From a virus, in IMG/VR virus record IMGVR_UViG_3300027733_000036, positions 48,424 through 112,423 of that record: a DNA stretch of 64,000 nt. The stretch is one strand, 5' to 3'. A model generated the notes under the pieces. The model did no database searches. It saw nothing but the letters and a program-made list of their open reading frames with translations, and was not told the origin of the DNA. Within the stretch, counting starts at the first letter, position 1; every line of letters begins with the position of its first letter. A program made the position numbers and the translations under genes. Of this stretch, positions 47,343-54,981 are shown in pieces.

Positions 47343-47720
47343 CTACTTATTAATATTAACTCCAAGAATCGTACGGCATTGCTTGGGCAAGCTATTAAAA
47401 GCTCGCTCATAGATATGTTCTAGAATCTCTGGCTCTTCTGCGTACTTAGCTTGAAAATCTAAGACAGAAAGAGAGTTCTCATCGCAATACTTTTGCTGCT
47501 CTCTCTGCATTGCACTTTGCAATTGTCGGAATTCATATTCTCCTCTCTTTCGACGAATACGATTAAGATCGTACTTGCCTCCTACGTTAGGCCTATAAGC
47601 ATTATGCATTCTAAGCGTCTCCGCCGCGTCTCCATAAATGCGACCCATTCTTTGCCCTGTAGGATCATGGGCAGGCTGTTGTAAGTCAGCAGTAGGGTTA
47701 TTAACATCAATAGGGTTCAT
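47343..47720 (-). CDS. Protein of unknown function (125 aa)
   Basis: A 125-residue protein, start overlapping the previous stop by 4 bases (ATGA) with AAGGA upstream. The N-terminal 30 residues are Pro/Asn/Asp-rich and likely disordered. The rest is helical and rich in Arg, Glu and Gln (RRKRGEYEFRQLQSAMQREQ). No family recognised; a nucleic-acid-binding or adaptor role is possible from the basic helix. Confidence 0.7.
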   Translation of the reverse strand: MNPIDVNNPTADLQQPAHDPTGQRMGRIYGDAAETLRMHNAYRPNVGGKYDLNRIRRKRGEYEFRQLQSAMQREQQKYCDENSLSVLDFQAKYAEEPEILEHIYERAFNSLPKQCRTILGVNINK

Positions 47721-48469
47721 TCATTATCCTTATTGTCTGAATACATACTATTGCACTTAGAGTACAATGGACATGTTTGTAATTTACAATTAAAAATTGG
47801 CAAGTAGACATTCTTTTTATAAGCAAAAAGTGCACTTGCATATACACTATTTAGCTTTCTTAAATCAATTTCTTTGTCTGTGAAATTCTCTATATTATAA
47901 TTAGATCCGCTTAGATATACAATATATATTTTCTTATTCCAATGTTTTAACAAAGGCAAGTGGAAGTGAGCTGTTTTAATAAACTCTTTGCGTGGCAAAT
48001 AGCTAAATAGATATATTGCTTTGTCACTAATTATAGGAATAGCAAAATTAACTGTGATTCCTGAGCTTGTGAATAACTCAACATGGCTGACATGTTTAAT
48101 ATTTATTTCCTGTAAGTATGAACGCCATTTAAATATAGAAAATATAATGTCGTTATTCTTATTATGAAAAATAAAACTATGTCCTGCTTTTCTAAGTAAG
48201 TTTTGAGCTATAGAAAATCTCAAGATAATGTCATTGTCAGATGGAAATACTTGCTTCCTTCCATAATAGCTTGTCACATACACCATTAAATGATGCAGTA
48301 ACAGGCTATATGGATCTTTTGAGAAGTCCCAAGCAGGAACTCGTTCTAGTATTTCATTCCTAAAGTATTCTCCACACCTCATGAAGCTTATCAATTGATT
48401 AATGCTAAGCTCCCGGAGCCTAACATTGCTATCAATTAAGTCATCGATTGGTGCAGAGATTCTAGGCAT
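47717..48469 (-). CDS. Degenerate Cas4/RecB-like protein (250 aa)
   Basis: Read from the second ATG (48469), because AGAGG lies 6 nt before it and touches the first ATG at 48475. The N-terminal LSINQLISFMRCGEYFRNEI, with one Cys, and the C-terminal CKLQTCPLYSKC, with three, mimic the four-Cys iron-sulfur layout of Cas4/AddB nucleases. The expected Asp and Glu-x-Lys catalytic positions are not recognisable in between (the strand reads VNFAIPIISDKAIYLFSYLP). It may be a catalytically dead relative of the 395-residue nuclease upstream, kept for DNA or partner binding. Confidence in the family is modest. Confidence 0.6.
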   Translation of the reverse strand: MPRISAPIDDLIDSNVRLRELSINQLISFMRCGEYFRNEILERVPAWDFSKDPYSLLLHHLMVYVTSYYGRKQVFPSDNDIILRFSIAQNLLRKAGHSFIFHNKNNDIIFSIFKWRSYLQEINIKHVSHVELFTSSGITVNFAIPIISDKAIYLFSYLPRKEFIKTAHFHLPLLKHWNKKIYIVYLSGSNYNIENFTDKEIDLRKLNSVYASALFAYKKNVYLPIFNCKLQTCPLYSKCNSMYSDNKDNE

Positions 48470-51011
48470 TGTCATCCTCTAGTGCCCAGACGTCAACATC
48501 TTCTTTCTTGGCATAGTCTTTGTTATTTTTATCGTCAGCCTGGTCTCTGGCATTGACAACCTGAGCAATCTCATAGGTGTCAACTTCTTCGAACCAAGAA
48601 CTCGTAGGATGAAATAGGAAACAGTGAGTGTCCTTATCACCTGAGATCTTGTTCTTGCCAATAATTGCTTCGATGACTGGGAACTTCTGAACTACACCAG
48701 GACGGCTAACACTCTTAGTCTCATGGTACCAGTTACTCTTATCGCCGAATACATGCTTATGATTATAAACGTGTACAATGGCGCTAGCGTCGTATCTAAA
48801 GGCACGAGACTCTGCTAGGCTAGAGTTGGTAGGACGTTGATCCTTCTGCCTCTTATTCGAGTCGCTGTTGTATTCTAGGGTACCGCCAATAGCAATGTTG
48901 TGACGGACTGAAGCCATCTTAACACGATTAGAGATATCCTTGAATGCAAGACGTGCATCGGCATTGCCAAGCGGAAGCTTATGGATATTATCCAAGTAAG
49001 CAAAGATATTATCGCTAGGGTACTTCTTGCGGAAGCTAGCAATAGCACGCTCAAAGTCTTCTAGATTCTGGGCATGTGGAATGCCAAAAAGAACTAGACG
49101 CTCTTCGCGGGCCATCTTCATAATCTCTTGATAGCCAACCTTATAAGCATAAAGCATATCCTGTTCTAACTGAGGATCAATATCCCGAAGGATCTTACCC
49201 CAGTACTTAGGACGAACAATATGATTGATCTCTAGAGGAAAGCCGTCTGCGTATCCGCGATAACCACGAGTACGATGACGGCCAGCCATAGCTACAAACT
49301 TAGGAAACAACTCAGGAACGCTATCGTCAATAGTCATATAAAGAACATGAAGATTGTTGTCAGCTTCTGGCAGTGCTAGGTTGTAACATGTAAAGCTACT
49401 GAATGAGCTCTTACCTGCATTCTCTTCGCCACCTATGCAGATCATGCGACCTCTTGACCAGTCATTGTTAAATGCGCTGGCAAATCCGGGCATGAGTGGC
49501 ATTTGGAAACCAGGGAATACAGCTTCAAACGCTTCTGCTTCATCTTGAAAACGAAGCATCTCTTGAAGATAGAAGTCACCACTGCTAACACTAGTATTAG
49601 TATCAGCTTGAATGCTTTCAATCCTGGTCCTAAGACCATCAAGTACTGAGATAGCGCTAGTAGGATTCTTACGAATATCAAGCATAGCCTGATCAGTAAG
49701 GTCCTTTACCTTCTGCTTCTGAGTAAGCTCTTTCTCATTTACAATATTGTCAATCTCTTCAGTGATAGTATTGAAGCTGTAACCAGTCTTCATGCTAAGA
49801 CTGCGAGCTAGATCTTCTCGTTCTAGAGGACTATGGAAGCTGGAGATAAGCTTAATGAGATCAAGCATAACCTCGCGGGATCCATTCTCTCTGGTTAGTT
49901 CACCAAAGAGCCAGTCAAATGCAGGGATATTCTCAATGCCCTTAAATACTTCAATGTCATTAGCGCGAATAAACTCGTCTGGGTCAAGGTCGCCGTTGGT
50001 ACGAAGATCTTTTACGTAAAGCTTATGGCCGCCTAGTGTGCTAGCATGTTCTCTGATTGCATTGATAGTGCATTTAATACCTGCATCATCAGGATCAAAG
50101 CAAAGTACATACTTGCTAGGATTGAGGTTCTTAAGTAGTCTAGCCTGACCGGGAGTTAGGCTAGAACCACCTGCTGCCACAGTAGCCTTAAGGCCATTAT
50201 GATAACAGGTAATTGCACTGCTCTGGCCCTCAAAAACATAGAGGGTATCAGCACCTGACTTGATAGCTTGCTTAGCAATCTTATGATTGTAAAGCAGGTT
50301 GCTCTTATCAAAGATTGGGACAATGCCACTGGTGTTTACCCACTTATCCTTGTCGCCCTTCTGCCAAGTAATCTTACGAGCTGCGAAACCAACGGTTCTG
50401 CCTTTCTCGTCATAGAATGTGGTTACTAGCTTATTCTGAGGATCAGCAAACATGCTTGTGTCATAGATGCCAAATCCCTGGTCAGGACGCTCTTCTCTTA
50501 GCTTATCTAGTACGGTAAGACCGTCACCGATCTCAACATAGCCAACTCCCATCTCAAGCAGCTTATCTGCGTTCCATGAACGCTCTGCAATATACTTATA
50601 CAAATCTGGGTGAGCAGTATCAGTAATCTTTGTAATAGATGAGGAGACCTCATGATATACTTGAAAATACTTTTGACGCTCAATCTCTTCTGGGCTTGGC
50701 TTGCCAAAGTTATAGTCAATAGCAAATAGATCTGCTACTTCCTTAGCAACATCAACAAATTCATCACCAGCAAGCTGGCGACCCGTTCTAATCGCATGAA
50801 CATTCAAGGAACTGCCATAGAATCCGCAACTAAAACATTTTACATATCCACGATCATCATAGACATGCATACTTGGATTATGGTCATCATGGTCTGGATT
50901 GACACAGACAACCTTTTTATTTTTCGTAACCTCAATGCCAATCTTCTCTAGATATTGAGAGACTGGAATTCTATCAATCGTCTCTACTAACTCACTCAGA
51001 TTTGTAATCAT
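48462..51011 (-). CDS. Primase-helicase fusion, T7 gp4-like
   Basis: An 849-residue replication protein with GAGGAG before the ATG. Order of domains: a CHC2 zinc finger with C36, H41, C59 and C62; a TOPRIM primase core with E261 in FEGQSS and D306/D308 in FDPDDAG; then a RecA-fold, DnaB-type helicase. The helicase has a Walker A variant GGEENAGKSS at 527-536 and a downstream LDNIH acidic strand. It primes lagging-strand synthesis and unwinds the fork, and would work with the split polymerase upstream. The gene is less AT-rich than the late genes. Confidence 0.92.
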   Translation of the reverse strand: MITNLSELVETIDRIPVSQYLEKIGIEVTKNKKVVCVNPDHDDHNPSMHVYDDRGYVKCFSCGFYGSSLNVHAIRTGRQLAGDEFVDVAKEVADLFAIDYNFGKPSPEEIERQKYFQVYHEVSSSITKITDTAHPDLYKYIAERSWNADKLLEMGVGYVEIGDGLTVLDKLREERPDQGFGIYDTSMFADPQNKLVTTFYDEKGRTVGFAARKITWQKGDKDKWVNTSGIVPIFDKSNLLYNHKIAKQAIKSGADTLYVFEGQSSAITCYHNGLKATVAAGGSSLTPGQARLLKNLNPSKYVLCFDPDDAGIKCTINAIREHASTLGGHKLYVKDLRTNGDLDPDEFIRANDIEVFKGIENIPAFDWLFGELTRENGSREVMLDLIKLISSFHSPLEREDLARSLSMKTGYSFNTITEEIDNIVNEKELTQKQKVKDLTDQAMLDIRKNPTSAISVLDGLRTRIESIQADTNTSVSSGDFYLQEMLRFQDEAEAFEAVFPGFQMPLMPGFASAFNNDWSRGRMICIGGEENAGKSSFSSFTCYNLALPEADNNLHVLYMTIDDSVPELFPKFVAMAGRHRTRGYRGYADGFPLEINHIVRPKYWGKILRDIDPQLEQDMLYAYKVGYQEIMKMAREERLVLFGIPHAQNLEDFERAIASFRKKYPSDNIFAYLDNIHKLPLGNADARLAFKDISNRVKMASVRHNIAIGGTLEYNSDSNKRQKDQRPTNSSLAESRAFRYDASAIVHVYNHKHVFGDKSNWYHETKSVSRPGVVQKFPVIEAIIGKNKISGDKDTHCFLFHPTSSWFEEVDTYEIAQVVNARDQADDKNNKDYAKKEDVDVWALEDDNA

Positions 51012-51019
51012 GCACTCCT

Positions 51020-52129
51020 CTATTTTAGTATTTCGTTAGCTATTTTGGCTAATGTATTTTTTCTAAATAAAACTGGTTGTTTAACTCCAGTCGACTTAAG
51101 CCACTCTTTAAGCTCAATAGGATTTTGTTCTTTAAAGCCAAGTAGTCCATATCTTCTAGATATGTATTCCTTCTCAAGAGCAGAGAGAATATCTAAAACA
51201 CTAAGAAAACTCAAGCAAAAAGTAGCATGATCAAGATTCATATCTACTATTTGCAAATGCTCGTATTTCTTTTCTTTGTCAACAATGTCAGTCATTGGAT
51301 CTTCAACGAACGCATGTTCGCTGTTATACATAGCTATCTGGTTATATGGAGTATAGCTATATATAAACCCGAAAGCATGAGAGACACTGGATTCTTTCAT
51401 CTTTGTTAACTTTGCAAGTTCAGCAACAGTCTTATGGCTATAAGGGACATTGTGTCTTCTTATTGCACCTAAGACTTTGGTTATGTCAATCGTAAGATGA
51501 ACTGGCAAGCGAATTAATCTAGCCTTGTTACTCAAGGCGCGGGTAATCTTTTGTTTCACCCACCAAGTAGCGTACGTTCCTAGCTTTACATTCTTGTTAG
51601 GATCATAGCGATCAATGGCGTATAGGAATCCAAATACTCCCTCCTGAATGAGATCATCGACAGAGAGACCTTTACCAGAGTAGCTATTAGCAATCTTAAG
51701 GATAAGACGAAGATTATGAGCAATAAGAGTTTCTTGTAGTTCTTTGAAAATCTCTGCATAAGGCATAATTCCTATTAGATATATAAGCTCATCTTGCTCT
51801 GCAAGAAGTAGACCATGAGTAATAACGTCATTTTCTTTTGTTAATTTTTCCTCAACATTGGAAAGTCTTTCATTCATATTTGAAAACTGTTGTTTCAAGT
51901 AGAAATACTTACAGGCAAGCCTGTGCATTTCAGCATCTTTCATTCGAGGATGGTTTTTAATATAGTCACTTAAGTAAGTAATGCTATCTTTTTCCATCCC
52001 ATAAACAACTGATGTTGCTTCATTTTTAACATGATGCTCATACACCATTGGAACTTTTCTTTTCCGGTCAGGCATTAAAACTTCTATCTTGACTTTCGGA
52101 GAAGAATTACTCAGATTCTTGTTCGTCAT
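51020..52129 (-). CDS. Sigma70-family RNA polymerase sigma factor
   Basis: About 369 residues, read from the ATG at 52129, since AGGAG lies 6 nt before it. Region 2 is unmistakable at about residues 135-210: HNLRLILKIANSYSGKGLSV, DLIQEGVFGFLYAIDRYDP, then GTYATWWVKQKITRAL and RLIRLPVHL. Region 3-like sequence follows (TVAELAKLTKMKESSVSHAF). The C-terminal region 4 is divergent (LEKEYISRRYGLLGFKEQNP). The first 130 residues are an uncommon extension. It probably redirects host RNA polymerase to phage promoters, perhaps the late + strand module. The start overlaps the upstream nuclease gene by 23 bases. Confidence 0.9.
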   Translation of the reverse strand: MTNKNLSNSSPKVKIEVLMPDRKRKVPMVYEHHVKNEATSVVYGMEKDSITYLSDYIKNHPRMKDAEMHRLACKYFYLKQQFSNMNERLSNVEEKLTKENDVITHGLLLAEQDELIYLIGIMPYAEIFKELQETLIAHNLRLILKIANSYSGKGLSVDDLIQEGVFGFLYAIDRYDPNKNVKLGTYATWWVKQKITRALSNKARLIRLPVHLTIDITKVLGAIRRHNVPYSHKTVAELAKLTKMKESSVSHAFGFIYSYTPYNQIAMYNSEHAFVEDPMTDIVDKEKKYEHLQIVDMNLDHATFCLSFLSVLDILSALEKEYISRRYGLLGFKEQNPIELKEWLKSTGVKQPVLFRKNTLAKIANEILK

Positions 52130-53294
52130 TTTCAACTCCTGCTAAAGATATACGTTCTATTTCACTTGCATTCAGCTCGGTTAACTCTCTAGGAGTTCCG
52201 TTGGTCTCATAGCATATGTTCTTAAACGGACAATAGCTACAGTTCCAATCGCCTTTTCTAACAGGCTTGCCTTTAGTAAATAACTCTGTATCAGCCTTTG
52301 ATAGTTCTTTGCGACCAGCTAGCAAAGCAATCTTAGTCTGGTCATAATAGAGTTCAAAGTCTCTAGCCGGCAATGTTTCATTCTCTAGGTGAGTATGAAG
52401 CTCTTGATAGCGTTGAAGTATATGCTCAGCATATAAGTCATATTTATATGGTTGCTTATCTACATAAACTCTGTGTAAGAACTTTCCAGTTCCAACTTTC
52501 TCTTTTACAAGATCAATGTCGAACTCTTTGCGTTCGCCATCCTCACGATTTATATATGCGAGTTTCCAGTATTTATATTCCTTTTTGAGTATACAGAAAT
52601 ACATATGATAGAGAATGGACTGTAATAAATGCTCAGGCTTTGGCTCAGGAATACTTAGCCAATGGCCCTTTTTGCTTCTTACACCAAAGACTTGTCGAGG
52701 TCCTTTGTATCCTGAGATACTCTTGATCTCAATCCCTACAATGTTATCTGTCTTAATATCTTTAGGATCTATAGATGAATTACCATCACGATCAAACGTG
52801 GGAAGTATATAGTCTTCCTTATTAGGTATTGCAACTGCAAGATCTAACTCACCGCTAATTACTGGCTTTAGTGCCTTAAATGGGAATGGAAGTTCCCATT
52901 TAAATCTAAAGCTGTTCGTTTCATATACACAAGCTCTTTTGCTTTCATCAGTAATTGCTATTTCTGCATACTTACTTAATGAGAATTTCCAAAGTTCTTT
53001 GGGGGTAAAAGGCTCAGCAGAAAGTACATGATCAAGATTAGGTTTAAGGTTAGTGGCTTCCATTCTTTGAATCATGGCTCGAAACCATGACTTCCTAACA
53101 CATCCACCTATAACTATATCTTCATTATGCTCATTCTTAATTTTTGCACTAGCTTCACTAGGATAAAGATTAATGTCTGGACGAAGTCTACTTGGCTGAT
53201 TGCTAATGCTTCTATCTAATGTTTGCCAAAAAGAAAAAGGGTACTGCTCACTGGCCAGTACCACATCTTTCTTCTTGCTAGTTTTCTTTGCCAT
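52107..53294 (-). CDS. Cas4/RecB-like PD-(D/E)XK nuclease with 4-Cys cluster
   Basis: A 395-residue protein from the ATG at 53294 (AGAGG 5 nt upstream; a longer frame to 53333 has none). Catalytic layout: SGELDLAV with D151, IVGIEIKSI with E189 and K191, and a following QSILYHMYF helix with Q225. Cys65 (GGCVRKSW) plus C352, C355 and C361 (CSYCPFKNIC) fit the iron-sulfur cluster of Cas4/AddB nucleases. Such phage enzymes process DNA ends in recombination. There is no Cas1/Cas2 or array nearby, so this is not a CRISPR gene. The C terminus is acidic. Confidence 0.85.
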   Translation of the reverse strand: MAKKTSKKKDVVLASEQYPFSFWQTLDRSISNQPSRLRPDINLYPSEASAKIKNEHNEDIVIGGCVRKSWFRAMIQRMEATNLKPNLDHVLSAEPFTPKELWKFSLSKYAEIAITDESKRACVYETNSFRFKWELPFPFKALKPVISGELDLAVAIPNKEDYILPTFDRDGNSSIDPKDIKTDNIVGIEIKSISGYKGPRQVFGVRSKKGHWLSIPEPKPEHLLQSILYHMYFCILKKEYKYWKLAYINREDGERKEFDIDLVKEKVGTGKFLHRVYVDKQPYKYDLYAEHILQRYQELHTHLENETLPARDFELYYDQTKIALLAGRKELSKADTELFTKGKPVRKGDWNCSYCPFKNICYETNGTPRELTELNASEIERISLAGVENDEQESE

Positions 53295-53334
53295 ACTAGC
53301 CTCTGTACGAATATAAGAGAATATTTTAATCAAG

Positions 53335-53407
53335 CTCTGACTATAGGATTTGAACCTATGACCTAGAAATTAACAGTTTCCCGCTTCTACCGCTGAGCTA
53401 AGCCAGA
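53335..53407 (-). tRNA. tRNA-Asn (anticodon GTT)
   Basis: A 73-base cloverleaf. The 7-bp acceptor stem is TCTGGCT/AGTCAGA with one G-T pair, and the discriminator is G. The D arm is short but workable. The anticodon stem GGAAA/TTTCT closes the loop CTGTTAA, giving anticodon GTT. A 5-base variable region (AGGTC) and T arm ATAGG-TTCAAAT-CCTAT complete it. CCA is not encoded. The anticodon arm resembles bacterial tRNA-Asn. It may supplement host supply for the Asn-rich virion proteins. Confidence 0.9.
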
Positions 53408-53424
53408 TCATGATTAATATTAGT

Positions 53425-53453
53425 AATATATACTGCTAATTTTAGTATGTCAA
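53425..53453 (-). promoter_or_regulatory. Sigma70-type promoter for tRNA-Asn and downstream genes
   Basis: On the - strand: TTGACA (a perfect -35), a 17-base spacer, then TATATT (-10, one mismatch to TATAAT). The predicted start is about 10 bases before the tRNA. The promoter touches the stop codon of the upstream gene. It should be read by the host's main sigma factor, so it is probably early. Confidence 0.8.
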
Positions 53454-53801
53454 TTAAAAGATTGAGATATCTACTTCTTTAGCAGGCTCGGCTTGCTCAG
53501 CTTGATTCGCTTCGGCAGCTGCCTTCATTGCAGCACTGGCCTGCTCTATGACTAACTTGTTATTCTCAAAGAATTTAGCCATAAAGTCCTCAATGGTAAC
53601 CTCTATACCGGCATCGTTAAGATAGGAAATAGTTGTCATGCCCAAGGCAGCAACTGTATACCCTTGGAATACGCCAAAAGAATTGTTAATAGAAGCAAAC
53701 ATATTGTTCATATATTTATTCACTTCTTCTCTTGAAGGCTGAGCAGCCATAAATTCTCTCATTTCTTCTTCATTCATCTTTGATGGATCTAATTCATTCA
53801 T
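53454..53801 (-). CDS. Small Met/Ala-rich protein of unknown function (115 aa)
   Basis: A 115-residue protein, helical, rich in Met, Glu and Ala, ending in a disordered Ala/Glu tail and the residues VDISIF. The middle has a hydrophobic amphipathic stretch (about 43-65). No family recognised. It sits between the phosphoesterase gene and the tRNA promoter. Confidence 0.7.
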   Translation of the reverse strand: MNELDPSKMNEEEMREFMAAQPSREEVNKYMNNMFASINNSFGVFQGYTVAALGMTTISYLNDAGIEVTIEDFMAKFFENNKLVIEQASAAMKAAAEANQAEQAEPAKEVDISIF

Positions 53802-53811
53802 TCTATACCTC

Positions 53812-54972
53812 TTACTTTAAGTAGTTTAATGTTCCGCAATACTTAACGTCGCTCTCGTTAAACAGTGTATTGCCATCTTCATCCTGATAGATAACTGCAT
53901 ATCCTAATGTAACTGCTTCCTTTGTGAACTTAGCACTACGCTGATAGTCCATCAACTTAACTAAGCAACCTTGTTCCATTACAAGCTTACCCTTGTAAAC
54001 AAGTTTACCTAGCTTATGTGTATGTCCCATAACAACGCAATCGTAACTATCCCATTCTAGGAAGTTTTGCAAATAATCGCAAGCTTTAACTACAGTGCCT
54101 AGAGGTGCACTGAGATAAGTACTAGGATGTAAAAATACGGTTTTATTTAGTTGAAGAATCCATGGGTTGCCCTGTGGATTATATATTACGTTTGGTAGTT
54201 CTACGGTGCCGATATGTGCACCATCTTCATCTAAGATATAACCCTTTGCTAGATAGTATAGAGTGTCCTTGCATGCAAACATCTGCATGGTCGGATCAAT
54301 CTTATTAGCAAAGTACTTTTCAAGCCTATGCTCGTGGTTGCCACGTACGATATAGACCTGAGGAAAGATTCCAGCAACCTTACGAACAAATTCTAAAGCC
54401 ATTGTGTACTCTAGATGCATTGGGATATTCTTATCCTTGGCAAAGCTACTAGCGGCGTAACCATCTAGAAGATCACCATTAAGGACTAGAATGTCTGCAT
54501 CCTTATGTAGTTCAATGACTTCATCAATTATTTCTTGGTTCTGAAATGGAAAGTGAATATCACTTAGGCTTAGAATCTTAATTGCTGCTTCTGCAGTGCT
54601 AGCCTTCTTAGTCAGGAATACCTTATCCTTGGCGTCCTTAACAGCGTCGAGATAGGCTTGTATACTACCTGCCTTCTCAACGTCCTTGGTGACATCTTTG
54701 GGGTCTTCTGCGCTCGCTAGAGCTTGGATAACAGTTGGCTTAGTCGGGCCAATCTTCTTAGTCTTAATATTCTTACTACTTGGGATCTTGTAGTAATTAA
54801 TAATCTTATTCAGGGTAGAAGTAGCTTTAGGATTCTCACCCTTCTGTACTTCTATTGCGCCTCTCTTAGCTAAACGTTCTAGTGTATGCCTAGATATGTT
54901 GTACTTAATGCATAGTAAAGTACCGGGAATCCAAGTATCAAGATCTTCTTTTTGCCAAATAACTGTATTCAT
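53812..54972 (-). CDS. HTH-metallophosphoesterase fusion
   Basis: A 386-residue protein. Residues about 15-42 look like a helix-turn-helix (CIKYNISRHTLERLAKRGAI). After a basic linker, a calcineurin-like phosphoesterase domain follows with all metal motifs: SDIHFP (D138, H140), NGDLLDG (D167), RGNHEHR (N212, H213), and GHTHKLG (H317, H319). The combination suggests a DNA-targeted nuclease or phosphatase; SbcD-type nucleases share this fold. Substrate is unknown. It lies among replication genes. Confidence 0.85.
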   Translation of the reverse strand: MNTVIWQKEDLDTWIPGTLLCIKYNISRHTLERLAKRGAIEVQKGENPKATSTLNKIINYYKIPSSKNIKTKKIGPTKPTVIQALASAEDPKDVTKDVEKAGSIQAYLDAVKDAKDKVFLTKKASTAEAAIKILSLSDIHFPFQNQEIIDEVIELHKDADILVLNGDLLDGYAASSFAKDKNIPMHLEYTMALEFVRKVAGIFPQVYIVRGNHEHRLEKYFANKIDPTMQMFACKDTLYYLAKGYILDEDGAHIGTVELPNVIYNPQGNPWILQLNKTVFLHPSTYLSAPLGTVVKACDYLQNFLEWDSYDCVVMGHTHKLGKLVYKGKLVMEQGCLVKLMDYQRSAKFTKEAVTLGYAVIYQDEDGNTLFNESDVKYCGTLNYLK

Positions 54973-54981
54973 ATAGAAACC

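Noticed and set aside
52107-53294. Cas4-like nuclease as sign of a CRISPR system
   Set aside because: No Cas1, Cas2 or effector gene and no direct-repeat array anywhere in the window. Cas4/RecB-like nucleases are common in phages on their own.
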